From: Stereocaulon alpinum
Taxonomy: Eukaryota > Ascomycota > Lecanoromycetes > Lecanorales > Stereocaulaceae
DNA: 27,508 bases
Assembly (NCBI GenBank): GCA_018257865.1
Contig: JAEUBA010000195.1
Span: 1 to 27,508, forward strand
Reading direction: 5' to 3'
Program-made: the position numbers and the translations under genes
Notes under the pieces: generated by a model
What the model was told of the DNA's origin: nothing
Database searches by the model: none
Seen by the model: the letters and a program-made list of their open reading frames with translations, nothing else
Part shown: positions 1-11,716 of the stretch, piece after piece
How positions within the stretch are numbered: position 1 is the stretch's first letter
How the letters are laid out: each line of letters opens with the position of its first letter

Positions 1-1800
1 CTTATTAGGCTGAGATACTATACCTAATACTAATTCTTACTGTCTAGTCTCGATCGTAGGGGAGGTATAATAGTTATAGTAGAGTTAGGGTAGGTATTAT
101 CGCGTTGCCTAAAAAACTCTATACGGAGTTCTCAGTAACTACGCGACGTCTTAATATTATTTAACCTGTAATATATTAGGGGAGATATCTCAGCTCTGAA
201 TAGGTATTCAGGTTCGTAGCTAGTACCGCGTACAGGTGTGTCTCTATCGCTAGCCTACTAGCTTCTTATCTTAAGAATATTATAAGGATTAGTATTTATA
301 TAAGGCTTTATAATAGCTTCCTTAGCTTAGATATTATATATCTCTTAGTTAGTAATTATAAGAAACTTATCTAAAGTAGTATAATCCTTATTTATCTTAT
401 ATTTCTTAGTATAGATATCCCTTTTAAGCGCGGGGGAGATTTTCTTATATAGATTCTTAAACTAGCGTTTAATATTAATCTTTCTAGTAGTTATAAGCTA
501 AGTAAATTTAATCTAGAAATTATTATAGGTTATTAATCCTATTTTAAGCTTATAGTATATAAGGCGAATAGACTAAATATAGTTATAATTAAAAAAAGCG
601 CTAGTCTAATATCTTTAAGATATTAGAGGCGTTTTTAGTAAAGCTTATATAGTTAGGATCTATATATTAAAGGATTAAGGTTTAAACTTTACTAGAGGAG
701 TACTTAAAGTAGATAGAGACTTACTTTAATCCTTTTTAAAAGTTAGTAAGGTATTCCTTAATAAATAGCTTTATTACTATCTTTTATTAATTATACTCTA
801 CCTTACCCTTATAATTACTGAAATAATTATAGGGATATTTAATCTTAGATAGATTAATAGGAGAGCTACTAGGGGTAGGCTTAGGAAGGTAATAATCTAT
901 TAATAGCTAAAGATTAGTAGTAAGGGCTCTCTACTAATATTAGGAATTAAGAGGCGTAGGTAGAAGGGTATTCGCTATAAGGGCTACTACTATAGTAGCT
1001 TAGATAGTAGTTATTATAAAAGTAGTCTAAGCCTTAGTAAAAGCTAGCGTATTACCTATATTAATAATTTATAGAGGGGGTATAGTAACTATATTTTTAG
1101 TAGCTTCTTTAGAGCTTAAGTCCTTTATATCTTCTAGCTTAGAGGTTTTAATTAAGGGTAGGGGGTTATTAAGATCTAAAGGAGAGAGTATAGGTACTAG
1201 AGATTAGCTCTTAGATAAAAATCCTAGGCGATTAGGAGGTACGCTTTAGTATATACTCTTATAGAGTAGTATATAAGTTATAGGAGGTATTAGGGTAAAT
1301 AGATAAATAGAGGGATAAAGATTAAGGTATCTAGTATTTAGGTAAGTAGGATTAGAATTATATTATTAGGTAAAATTTAGGTTTATAGAAATTTTCTTTA
1401 ATATCTACTAATACTAGTAATCTTATAGTAGTAGACTATAGTCTCTTTTAATTATTAATAGTTAGTAGGCTAATACCTCTTTAGCTTTAAAGTACTATTT
1501 TATAGCTTCGTCTACTAGTAACTACTCCTTATAGTCTTTACTTTTAGTAGGTTATTTAGTTTCTTCTACTACCTTAGTAGGGTCGAATACTAAGTAGGTT
1601 TATATTATTTATTTAATCTCGTTAATATACTTATAAGGGTAGGGGTAAGTTATAAGATTTATTCTAATATTAGGGGCTAGTCTAAAGCGAGTTAATAGGG
1701 GTATTATTAGACTAGGAGAATAAATCTAAGGAAAGAAAGCTATATATATAGAGCGCGTATATAATATATTAGGGACGCAGCTTAGTAGGCGCTAAGGCTA
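1..1800. repeat. RIP-degraded repeat, left flank
   Basis: This block is rich in TA, nearly free of CA and TG, and has stops in all frames. That is the signature of C-to-T mutation on both strands by RIP in ascomycete repeats. No gene can be read. A minus-strand reading around 640-900 gives faint Gag-like runs interrupted by stops, too weak to assign a family. Bases 129-255 recur inverted at the far right end of the window, so at least part of this block belongs to a repeat family that flanks the gene cluster on both sides. The shift to normal composition lies near 1780-1810. Confidence 0.8.
129..255 (+). repeat. Left copy of a 127-bp inverted repeat
   Basis: This stretch matches the reverse complement of 27382-27508 base for base along 127 bp with no gaps. 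The differences I see are almost all transitions (for example CAGGTGTGTC against TAGGTATATC), as expected from independent RIP of two copies. The similarity stops after CTCTATCGCTRGCC. The outer side cannot be followed because the right copy runs off the window. Confidence 0.85.
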
Positions 1801-1872
1801 AAGGGGCCTAGCGTTAGACCTAGGCCGAATCAGACATAGTCCGAGTCGGATATTGGTCAGGGTGTATAAACG

Positions 1873-2156
1873 CTAGCAAGCACGAAGGACTAGCAAGCAA
1901 CGAAAGGCTAGCCCGTAACAACGGGGTTCGGCATTGCCTGAAAAGAATAGGGCAGCTTCGCAATACGACGCTACTCGGGAATATGACAAAGATCCTGCAT
2001 AGGATAAGGCGTAGGCCGTTCTTCTAACGGCACAGTACACCGCACACCGCACGCCGCTTACTATCACACTTATGACAGGGTTTCGGTATTCCCCAAAAGG
2101 AACAGGGCAGCGTCGCAACATAACGCCACTCGGGGATAAGACAAAGACCCTGCATA
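1873..2156 (+). repeat. Short direct repeats upstream of the cupin gene
   Basis: 1921-2001 and 2075-2156 are diverged direct copies of about 82 bp. They share GGGCAGCxTCGCAA, CGCxACTCGGG and GACAAAGAxCCTGCATA blocks and start about 154 bp apart. Just before them, 1873-1889 and 1890-1907 form a small tandem pair starting CTAGCAAGCA. A minus-strand open frame of 82 codons crosses both copies but resembles no protein I know and is probably fortuitous. The block lies between the RIP-degraded flank and the cupin promoter and is not itself strongly RIP-mutated. Confidence 0.7.
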
Positions 2157-2360
2157 TTCGTGATACAAACCACTCTTTACCCTTTTTGTAAAGTTGACGA
2201 TGAAGCTTAGCAGCTCTTCAGATGTTGTGCTAAGATTAGTCAATCATGAATTCAATTAGCGCCGGGACACAAGAACTTAACTTGTAGCCTTCCTTAAGAG
2301 AGGCCTCATCTTCCGCCGCACCCAAAACAGTGTCCCATTTGCCGCGAAACCATCAACACC
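2157..2360 (+). promoter_or_regulatory. Probable promoter and 5' leader of the cupin gene
   Basis: About 200 bp of ordinary composition lie between the direct repeats and the cupin start codon. The sequence just before the ATG at 2361 is ATCAACACC, a good fungal initiation context. No convincing TATA box or named factor site was seen. Confidence 0.4.
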
Positions 2361-3067
2361 ATGTCTTTTGCCAAAGGTCCTATCACAAAGTTTCCCGCCG
2401 ATGGGCTCCGTGCTTCTCGACGGTTCATCAGCTCCCACAACAAGGATGGCAAGGGCGTGTTTGTCGTCGATGACGACGGAGACCACCACAGGATCATGTG
2501 TAACGGGCAAGCTGCCGCCAACATTATCTACAGCACAGCTGATAACCCGGTCGACATGAACAACGACAAAGACCTAATCTATGCCAGAGACAACGAGGTG
2601 AGAATCTCGTCCCCACCTGAATCTGACACTGTTTCCCGTAACCAGCTGCTAACAGCACAGCCTGCGATTCATGTGGCCAACGGGAGCTGTGTCCGTTTGA
2701 TAGACTTTGCTCCAGGCATGGAATCACCAATCCACCGGGCCATGTCCATTGACTACGGCGTTGTTATTGAGGGCAAGTTCTTGTTCACGCTCGATAGTGG
2801 CGAGACCAAGATAATGCTACCTGGTGATACGAGTAAGATCTACTTTTCTTTTCCCGCTTTCAGCAAAGTTGGGTGATTGATGAAATTAACGCTGGGGAAA
2901 CAGGTGTCAATAGGGGCTGCATGCACAAATGGAAAAACCTCGATGAAAAGGCTGCCGGGCGTATGCTGTTCATCTTGTTAGACGTCGCCCCGTTGAAAGT
3001 GAATGGGGAGATTGTTGAAGAGTATTTGGGAGATTTGGCTGGTGACTATGCCGATCTGAAGCACTGA
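2361..3067 (+). CDS. Small cupin-domain protein (salicylaldehyde-cluster cupin type)
   Basis: Spliced model: exons 2361-2597, 2661-2832 and 2904-3067, giving 190 aa. Intron 2 (GTAAGA..CAG, 71 bp) is required: it joins PGDTS to VNRGCMHKW, restoring the second cupin motif with H144. Intron 1 (GTGAGA, branch GCTAAC, CAG) is 63 bp, a multiple of three, so the frame stays open if it is retained (211 aa). The first cupin motif is SPIHRAMSIDYGVVIEG with H104; the usual second metal ligands of HxH..E are not complete, so metal binding is uncertain. There is no signal peptide. Relatives are small fungal cupin_2 proteins, one of which sits in each salicylaldehyde-type HR-PKS cluster and is needed together with SDRs to obtain the aromatic product. 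The exact chemistry is not evident from the sequence. It is transcribed in the same direction as the oxidase downstream, 1.1 kb away. Confidence 0.85.
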
Positions 3068-4155
3068 GTCATCGCGTTTGTCTACTTTGATGTCGCGAAC
3101 ATATTTGGTTACTGCCTAAAGTGTCTCTTCATAGTAGTGTTTGATAGTCCAGTCGCACAATACAACACTTCGTTTGACTTGATTTTATCTGATTCTATTA
3201 ATATGATATAATGTTATACTAATTTTCAGTATTGATACTCTCCAGTCACCCAGGGAAGCCGTCCCTATTCATGTAACATTTTATACCTTTTTCATAGGAC
3301 AAGAGACTATCCGTTCCGAATTACGTCCCAGTAGCATCGGCAAGGTTTAATCTAGATATCATTGGTTTGTTCTTTCAATAGGGCTGAGCAGAAGATGTAT
3401 ATAGCCACTAGAATACCCTGATCAGGATGGATGGGAGTGGTGAATTCCTTCCAGCCAACCGAAGCCTCGAAAAGGTTCGAGATCTAGCCGGTATTCTCAA
3501 CGCATAATGAGCTCTAGACCCTCTGCCATCTGAATCCTGCATCCTGCTTGATAACTGAGATGGTTGGTAAGAAGATCCCCAACAAAAGACAACCGGGGGG
3601 TGTCGGCCTCCAAATTGGGGCAACACCGAGTGGCAACCTTTCCCGATAATATCGGTGATACCACGTGTAGTAGGCGCCGGATGGACCATAATCCCTGCAT
3701 ATGTTGCAGTGCATGTGAGTGGAACGATGCGGGGGTCGTCCAACAAATGTCAGTCTCAACCATCCTTGGGCGTTCGTGTGCATAACGGATGACTGAAGCT
3801 AGATACACATTGTCTACATTAATGCCGATACCAGCGGCTCATTTCAGCTGCCAATTCCCGAATGAGAAGCCCGAATACCCGATACGAGAAATGCAGGTAC
3901 AACTTTACCAAGATCTCAATAGCCACGCGAGCCACACGTCATTGTCAGCTTGCTAGGGCCTGTACTTGGCTGCTAGAGATGACTCTGGGATGGATTGCTT
4001 GAAATCCAAAAGTAGTTACGAAATGGCACAGCGTTCAAAGTATAAAACTGGGAATCTCCCAGCTCGTACATATTTTGCTACCGCTTCCGAAGATACCAAC
4101 GACGGGCAACGCACATAGAACATGGTCCCCCTCTTGTAAGACTTTTAAAAAAGAA
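3068..4155. other. Intergenic region between cupin and oxidase genes
   Basis: This 1.1 kb of ordinary composition has an AT-rich patch around 3180-3230 that probably holds the cupin 3' end. Several overlapping open frames occur at 3408-3808 on both strands, but none resembles a protein family. TATAAAA at 4041-4047, about 115 bp before the oxidase ATG, is a plausible TATA box. No RIP signature is present. Confidence 0.5.
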
Positions 4156-5891
4156 ATGCGATCGCCATTAGCGCTCTTAGGAGCCATGCTCTATTGTTGC
4201 CATGTAGTTGCAGCAAATTTCTTTTGGGCATTGACTGATTCCAAGAACGGATGGGACCCCAAGACAGTCATTTCCTTCCCCAACTCGACTCAGTTTATCA
4301 ATGCCACGGAGCGTTGGTCTATATTTGATCCGCCAACCTATTCTGTTGAAATTTCCCCTGCAACGGAGAAAGATGTCGCCACGGCCGTAAGTTAGGTGCA
4401 ATACGGCAGTTGACCACAAGTCTAGCAGTGGTCGTGGTGCTAATACTGTGCCCTAGGTTCGCGTTGCGAGAGCCCACCAGTTTCCCTTCCTTGCCACTGG
4501 TGGGCGCCATGCCATCAGCACAACTCTAAGCCTGTTAAAGAACGGCTTAGCCATCGACTTGAGCAAACTGAACAGTGTCAGCGTGAACGCCGCAGCTGCG
4601 ACCTTGACTGTCGGTGGAGGGGTACGATTCCGAGACATCTATGATCCCATCTACGCGGCAGGATTCCAAATGCGTTAGTGTTGACCAAAGTGACCACGAC
4701 CTCTAATGGAGACTTAGAACTGACTGATCGCCATTTCCACAGCGGTTGGAGCCAGTTCATGCGTCGGCATGCTTGGCGCAACTCTCGGTGCTGGTGTAGG
4801 CCGAGAACAGGGGATCCACGGCCTCATTGTCGACAACCTTCTTTCTGTTCGCCTGGTCACAGCTGATGGCAAGGTGCTTGACGTCTCCGAAACATCCAAC
4901 TCGGACTTGTTTTGGGGCGTTCGTGGTTCTGGCTTCAACTTGGGCATCGTCACTTCCGCCACATACAAGCTATGGCCTTTGGTCAACAACGGCGAGGCGT
5001 TGAATGCAGACTTTATCATTCCAGCATCGCGGAATGGCTCGTACTGGGAGCTTATCCAAGGTCTCCAGGTTGACATGCCTCCGGAGCTGGGAACGATCTC
5101 CATTATCAACTACAATGCAACATCCGCAGAGGTAAGTGGGGGCTTTGGTTTCATATAGCAAGAGAGTCTCTGTACTGACTGCTTCCTATATAGGCAGAAA
5201 TTGTCGCAAATTGGGTTTACTTTGGTCCAGAGGATGAGGGCCGCAAGGTCATAGCGCCCTTGCTCGATCTTGATCCGATCATATCATCGGTTTCCATGGT
5301 TCCCTGGAACAAGCTCGTGACCACAGCTATACTCGAGTTCGATGCTGTGGCGTGCATAGATGGTGGAGTCCGAAATACTCATGGGCTTAACCTCCTAAAC
5401 TTGTCAGCCTCTACCTTCACATCAGTGTTCCAGAAGATGGACGACTACTACGCCGCCGATGCCGATGGCCGGGGCGCCATCTTTGAGCTGGAGGTATTCA
5501 GTAACAAGCAGGTGTTGGCCACACCTGACAGTGCCACATCCTATCCCTTGCGTGCGTCTAAAGGCTATATGTGAGTCGACTGAGAACCCACCACCCGTTT
5601 CTTGAGGCAGTTAAGCTCCATGTGACATATTCTAATTGCCTCGTGTATAGACTGATGGCATTCGGCGCCGACGATTTGGGAACGCGAACAGCGCTCGACA
5701 TTCGTTCCGAGTGTGTGGCCACATCCGGATTTGACGGTCTCCATGTCTACGTGAGTTATGCTTCTGGCGATGAGACTGCAGAGCAGATTTGGGGGACCGA
5801 AAAGCTGCCGCGACTGGCAGGACTGAAGAAGCAATGGGATCCAGACAATGTCTTCGCGTATAACCACGCCTTGCCTACGCACTATCCCTGA
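4156..5891 (+). CDS. Secreted FAD-linked oxidase, berberine-bridge-enzyme (BBE) family
   Basis: Five exons: 4156-4386, 4457-4673, 4743-5131, 5194-5570 and 5651-5891, giving 484 aa, the usual family length. Donors are GTAAGT, GTTAGT, GTAAGT and GTGAGT, and all joins keep frame. The start at 4156 was chosen because it opens a signal peptide (hydrophobic core LALLGAMLYCCHVVAA); the earlier in-frame ATG-like codons would bury it. The FAD-binding (PCMH) fold follows, with TGGRHA (H95) and GASSCVG (C156), 61 residues apart, as in enzymes that bind FAD through both His and Cys. The C-terminal BBE motif is WDPDNVFAYNHALP. Family members oxidise alcohols, sugars or amines with O2 and release H2O2. In flavoglaucin-type clusters an oxidase of this kind interconverts the salicyl alcohol and aldehyde states, the likely role here (inference). 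The retrotransposon sits 409 bp downstream. Confidence 0.92.
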
Positions 5892-6300
5892 TTATTAGCC
5901 ATTCGCTTTTTTCAACCAGGCTGTGGAGGGTTAGACCTGTGGACTCATTATTGCTTGAACTCAGATTGATGACGAGAATTGCTTCAGGTGGTAGGGTGTC
6001 TGATTGCAACGTTGTCTCTCGTTATCAAAGTTAGTGTATAGTGAGAGTGAAAGTTGGAGTGTGCTAGGTGTTTATATACACTGGAGCTACCTTGGCAGCC
6101 CCAGCTCACTCAGATACTTGCACATACGTACGGTGCAACGTCTAACATGTAAAGAAACCTGATGTAGGTCTGTAAGGATCCCAATTTGCTAAGGAACCCT
6201 GCTAGACCAGCCTAGACAGATGAACTTGTAACCAGCCATCGGGTTCCGAGCTGCCCAGCGAGCCTCTCAGTATTTCTAACGCCGGCGGAATAATGATAAC
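5892..6300. other. 3' region of the oxidase gene up to the retrotransposon
   Basis: About 400 bp of ordinary composition hold the probable 3' UTR of the oxidase and then the transposon target site. The last five bases, ATAAC (6296-6300), are repeated directly after the element at 11717-11721. No gene is seen. Confidence 0.5.
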
Positions 6301-6517
6301 TGTCGGTAGAACCTACTGCTAGTAGGTTGTACCGGTTAGTAGGTTGCTTGATCCCCTATTACCTGCCCCGGACAACCTGATTAGCAGGGTGTCTATTGGG
6401 CTTAGTAAACTGGGGATTGATTGATTCTAGTATAGGTGGATTATGGTGTTTTATAAAGGGGTTGCTAAGCCGGTCGCTAAGCCGGCGCTAAGGCTAATAT
6501 CCGAAGTTATACCGACA
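6301..6517 (-). repeat. Left LTR (3' LTR of the minus-strand copia element)
   Basis: 217 bp starting TGTCGGTAGAACC and ending GTTATACCGACA. It aligns without gaps to the right LTR. Its outer (left) half keeps unmutated blocks such as CTGCCCCGGACAACCTGATT, while its inner end shows C-to-T or G-to-A changes relative to the right LTR (GCTAAG against GCCAAG, CTAATAT against CCAATGT). Confidence 0.95.
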
Positions 6518-6649
6518 CTAGCAAAACTTTTTAAAAGTTGAAAACACTGCTAATCGACTCTAATTGATTAAATAGTATAGGAAAAATAGTAGGCCTGCTA
6601 GGCTAAGTAAAGCTGTAATCTGATTAGTTAGATTATAGTAAGCTCCTCC

Positions 6650-9600
6650 TTCTCCTTATAGGCTATAGTAAGGCTATCCTCTTCCTTATAGGTTATAGCC
6701 TACCTTTCTACTTAGGCGTTAGTCTTTAACTTAATAGCGTTACTGCTTACTAGTTACTTTAACGCCTAGTAGTAGCGCTCCTTAGTTATAGTATCTACTA
6801 GGTTATAATTGCTATCGATCTACCGCACCTTATCGATTTCCCTTCTCTTATAGGACTGCCGTAGTCCTATTATATTAATTATTAGGCGCTTTTTAGCGGT
6901 AGTACTAAGGCGTATAATACAGTCGTATAGGGAGTAGGAGTTAGTATATAGGATTAGTAGGATCTTTACCTAAGTAATAGTACTAATAGTAGACTATAGG
7001 GCGGTAGCGATATTAAACCCTACTACTATTATATATAACTTAGAGGTAAGTATAGATCTTATAACCCTTTTATACTTAGTACTACTCTAGTAGATTATAT
7101 TACTACTAATACTAATAGTTAATTCGTCCAGCTGCTTCTTATTAGTAAGGACGATAATATAGCTAATCTAAGAGCTAAGGTTAGCGTTATTAGCGAAGGC
7201 CGTATTAATAAAGACTAGTAGTTTCAGCTTCTCTAGAGTAAGCTTAATAAATTATAGGCCTCAGTAGTTATTTTCTCTTTACTAATTTAGCTATTTATTT
7301 AACTAATCAGCGTCTTCTTTCGCTGGGTGAGTAATTTGGGCTGCCTTTAACAGTGCGAAGGCTATCTCTAGTTAATATATAGAGGCTATATAGGCGCCCC
7401 TTACCCGTTCCTTAATATATTATGATTTAATATCGCTAGCAGTAGCGGCGTCGATTGTATTAATCTTACTATATTGCTGTTACTACGAGAGCTTTAGAAT
7501 ATCGCTGTTACTAGTTGAGATAACTATACTATTAAAGGGGAGGTCCTTCTCTTTATTAAGCTTTTCGATTAGCTTTGCTGGAAAGCTTATATTAAGGCGT
7601 ACTTACTCTTCCAGCTCTAAGTATTCGGTTATCCCGTAAAATAGTAAGTTATTAGTCTGTAAGCTAATAATTACCTGCTTAGAGAATATTAGGCAGGGAT
7701 CGAATAAGGAGACGGTGAGGCCCAGCTTTATAGTATAGTAGTTATAGTAGGTTTTAAACTAATACGTCCCTACCTCTAGGACGCTATATAGCGGGCGGAC
7801 TACTTTTAGTATATTATCTCCTAGGTCGGTGCCTTGCGGCGGTTTTATATAGATAGGGCGGCTTAGTACTAAAGTCGACTGTATATAAGCTTATAAGATA
7901 TCGCGTATATAGAGGTCTCTTAGTAGAATTACAGTAAGGTAAATAATAAGGCGTTAGCTGGCGCGTTAAATTATTAGTAACTATATTAGTACCTCCTTCT
8001 TACCTTTATTATTATAGGCTTAGACGATTAGTCTAGACTTCTCGAATAGTATAGCGCTATCCTACTTAATATTATCGACGAATCGGCAGCTGAAGATATA
8101 GGTATATAGCAGTATATCCTACTTACTAATAATCTTAAAGACTCCTTTAGTAATAAGGCCGTTAATTTCTTTTTAGCGAGAGTTAATAAATAGACCGTTC
8201 GGCGATCGAATAGCGCCTTCTAACTAAAGCTTTATTAATAGCTTAATATCTAATTACTCCTTATTAGTAATATATATATAGCGAGTAGGCAGGCGTTATT
8301 ATTACTACGGATATTCGGTAGCAGCTTATATTTCCGGATCCTTATTATCGCTATTTAGTAGGTCTATATTAGCTTCGGCTTCTACCTTAGGTGTCTGATT
8401 AGCTAACTCCTCGAAGTAAGGCTTAACTAATATAATTCGGAAGGCTATAGGGCTGCTACTAAGTTTTACTATATAGACTTAGTTATCTATAGTAAGTAGT
8501 TAATAGGGTCCTTTCTATCCTTTATCTTCACGCTAGACTAGGATGTTACTACCGACGGAAGTGTCTAGGATAGCGTCGTTTTATAGACTGTTTTAATAGC
8601 GTAGTACTTCTATAACGTCTCTTTTAGCTAATAAATTTGACGCTTCTTTTATTACGCGTTTAATAGCCTTACCTCTTTCCGTAATTAATAGGTATATAGG
8701 GTCTAGCTTAGTAAGTCTTAGGAATATACTAAAGAGAAGTAGTATAGGTATTAGCCCGTTAGGTCTAGCTATATTATTAATTGCCTTAATAGCTATTTAT
8801 AGGACGAATTGCTTGCCTAGTAGTAGTAGGTCTTCGCGGATAATATTATAAGCACGTCTGAGAGGTATATAGTAGCGTTTAACTAGCCCGACTAAGTAGT
8901 AGGCTTTAATAGGGACGTATTTTACCTTAATTACTATTCCTTTTACCTTAGAGGCGAATTTAACGCTGGTGAATTGCTTGCTAGCGTCGTAGACTAGTAT
9001 ATCTAGTAGTCTAACGTAGGTATTAATCTAGCAGGCTCTTAGGGTATCCCAGACTATCTCCGCTAAAATATCTTTAAGAAAGCGGGCGGTCTGGAAGCGT
9101 ATAGCCTCGTTAACTATATATAGGACTAGGATAGTAGGACTATCTAAATATATAATATTAATTATCACTAAGTAATTAAATTGCAGGTCGTTTTTAATAG
9201 TAAATTTAAATCTTCCTAGCGATCTTCTATATTTTTAGCAAGTTGAATAAAACTTAGATAGTCGGTCGATTACTACCTAGTCGAATTAGTAGCTAGAGCG
9301 CTTTAACAGGCGTGCTAGGCGTGTTATAGATAGGTATCTAAAGCAGCGGTGTAGGCGGTGGAGTTCTTACTCTATTAGTTAGCTATTCACCTCACCGACG
9401 TTATTAGTATAGGTGTTAATATAGGCGTTAGATAGCGAAGTTCCCTATATAAGGAAGGGGTAACTATATAGCTGAGTAATTAGGACTTACTTACTGCTGC
9501 TGACTAAGTAGTTAGTTAAATTATTAAGATAGTATCCTACCTAGTTAAGGTCTCGCAGGTAGAGAAGGAACGGCGTATCAGCGTTAATAATATAGAATTC

Positions 9601-11450
9601 GATAGTCCTAATTAGCGATTGGACGGTAATAGTACCTTTTAATAAGGCTTCGCTAATACCGAATTTAAACTTAGCGCTGCCAGCCTTATCGGTATTAATA
9701 TTAATATCTTACTCACGCCGTAGGGCTAAATATTAATTAAAGCCTACGGAGGAGTTATAGGAGGTACTAGTATTAATTATAAGGCCTTAAAAGTAATCGT
9801 CGCCGTATCTACTTAGTAGGCGGCGGGGGGCTGAATAATATAATTCGGATAGTAGTCCTAGGATATTAATATATAGATTTTAGGTAATTATTACTTTTAT
9901 AACTGCGTAGAGGGTAGCCTAGTTAGTTAGCCTTTAGTATATAGTCTTACCGTTAATAGCACCTATAGATATTAGAAACGATTTATTTTTATTATCTTAA
10001 TTAGCTAGATTATTAGCAGTACTTTCGTCGCTACTACTAGCTTTATCTTTATTTTCGCCTTCGAAGTCGGTAAGGTATTATTTAATACTCCTTCGGTACT
10101 CCTCCTTAGGGTAGTTAGTTAACTAATAACCCTCCTTATTATAGATAAAGCAACGCTTCTTAGCAGTCTTACCGTTAGGTCTAGGTTTACTTAAATATTA
10201 AGATCAGCTGCGGCTACTAGCGTCTTAGTTACTGGATTCTTAGTAGTAGTAGCAGCGGTCTGTATATATTATTTCGCTTAGCGATAGAAGGCTACGGCGG
10301 TCTTATAGGGCTATAGATAATTAGAGGTCTTAGATAAGGTCTATAATAGTAGCAGGCGGTTTTCGGTAAACGAATTCGCAGGTAGGTATTATTTCGTAGG
10401 TAGTAACGATTTTCTAGTAGATAAAGCTATCTATATAGAGACTTTCGTCTAGGCTATATTATAGCTTTCTTAGTCTAGAAATTATAGCGTCTAGGTACTT
10501 AGTTAAAGTCTTATCTTTATTACGGTTAATAAACAGTTGCAGGGATATACCGTTCTATTCGTTAAGGCGAGTAATCTAGTATTCTCTTCCTTTAAAGTTA
10601 CTCTTAAATATAATTCTTAGTAAGTCTAGGTTTATTACTAAGAAGGATAATTAATTATTAAAGTAGAAATTAAGGGCGTCGCCGGTTAGTATATACTAAA
10701 AAGCTATATAAAGTTTAGTTAACGGTACCCCTACGTTAGAGGCGCTAGTTAGGAATATATTTAGCTTATAGTCGAAGGCGTCGCTCCTTCTATTATATTT
10801 TATCTCTTCTATATAGATCTTAGCGAGTAAGGCGAGCTCTTAAGAAAGTCCTTACTCCTAGTAATTAAGGATAGCGTTATAGATCTTTATACTATTAATT
10901 AGGGTTATTTAGAAAGGGGTCTAAGGATATATAACTTTACTAGTTATCTTAGAATCGATTAGTAGTAGTATAATAATCTTAGGTAGTAGGGATATAGTAC
11001 TATCTAAGGTAGGCGTATTATTACTAGGAATAGCGAGTCTTAGAAGTAGTATATCTATAAGCTACTCCTTCTATAGTTCGACTAGTAGGCTTACTATACG
11101 TTTATAAATATACGTCCCGTCTTTTAGTATATAGACGTTACGGTCGAATAGTAGGTCTTAGAGGTTATATAAGATTTTCTTTTATACCCTATTAAGTAAC
11201 CGCTTATCCTAATTATAGAAGTCTTCCCTAAGGTTTATCTATAGATTATATCCTCTTTCCTTATAGTATTTATAGTCGGATATTATCTTAGTAATATATA
11301 TTATTAGGGCTTTTACAGTTACCTTACTAAGGTCTTTAAGGAAGATACCGGAGTTAGTTATAATACCCTCGTTATCTTCTATAGTAGCTAGGCGGTCTAT
11401 TATAGGTTTTACGGTAATATTATTAGTCTTAGTATTTTAGATTCTAATTA
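6650..11450 (-). pseudogene. Gag-Pol relic of the copia element
   Basis: Read on the minus strand, several copia hallmarks survive with stops between them. Around 10105-10160 is a zinc knuckle reading RCFIYNKEGY-stop-LTN, in which the second and third ligand positions have become Tyr. Around 9300-9390 is the integrase HHCC segment (ELHRLHRCFRY..TRLARLL), and near 9181-9240 the run KYRRSLGRFKFTIKNDL. Around 7780-7860 is the reverse transcriptase block IYIKPPQGTDLGDN..LKVVRPLYSV. Near 7648-7653 the catalytic Asp-Asp of LQTDD reads Asn-Asn. Around 6780-6830 is the RNase H end (IDSNYNLVDTITKERYY). Changes such as GAT to AAT and TGT to TAT are G-to-A, as RIP predicts. No functional product is possible. 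Confidence 0.88.
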
Positions 11451-11499
11451 AATTTGAAAATTTCGGTACCTTGCTAATCTAAGGTTAATAACTAATTAG

Positions 11500-11716
11500 T
11501 ATCGGTAGAACCTACTACTAGTAGGTTATACTAGTTAGTAGGTTACTTAATCCCCTATTACCTACCCTAGATAACCTAATTAGCAGGGTGTCTATTAGGC
11601 TTAGTAAACTAGGGATTGATTAATTCTAGTCTAGGTAGATTATAGTATTTTACAAAGGGGTTGCCAAGCCGGTCGCTAAGCCGGCGCTAAGGCCAATGTC
11701 CGAAGTTATACCGATA
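11500..11716 (-). repeat. Right LTR (5' LTR of the minus-strand copia element)
   Basis: 217 bp, a gapless match to 6301-6517. The inner (left) half is heavily RIP-mutated (CTACCCTAGATAACCTAATT where the left LTR has CTGCCCCGGACAACCTGATT). The outer half is close to ancestral. ATAAC follows directly at 11717-11721. Confidence 0.95.

Larger units (their letters stand above)
6301..11716 (-). mobile_element. Complete copia-type LTR retrotransposon, inactivated by RIP
   Basis: The element is 5416 bp long with direct LTRs at 6301-6517 and 11500-11716 (217 bp each, ends TGTCGG..CCGACA, TATCGG..CCGATA in the right copy). It is flanked by the 5-bp target duplication ATAAC (6296-6300 and 11717-11721), so it inserted as a unit. 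The coding strand is minus: relics read from right to left in the order Gag zinc knuckle, integrase, reverse transcriptase, RNase H, which is the Ty1/copia order. The interior is saturated with TA and has stops throughout. RIP is strongest inside and fades at the outer edges: each LTR is most mutated on its inward side. I could not place the primer-binding site or the polypurine tract with confidence. Confidence 0.93.

Noticed and set aside
640..900. Possible Gypsy-type Gag relic on the minus strand of the left flank
   Set aside because: Only weak, stop-ridden similarity could be imagined after RIP; not enough to name a family.
2833..2863. A 31-bp intron in the cupin gene ending at the first CAG
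   Set aside because: It leads to a stop after five codons and is shorter than usual fungal introns; the 71-bp intron 2833-2903 restores the cupin motif.
3408..3808. Overlapping open frames on both strands between the cupin and oxidase genes (up to 112 codons)
   Set aside because: They overlap in several frames, no family motif or intron structure can be seen, and the most likely reading is chance in a GC-balanced intergenic region.
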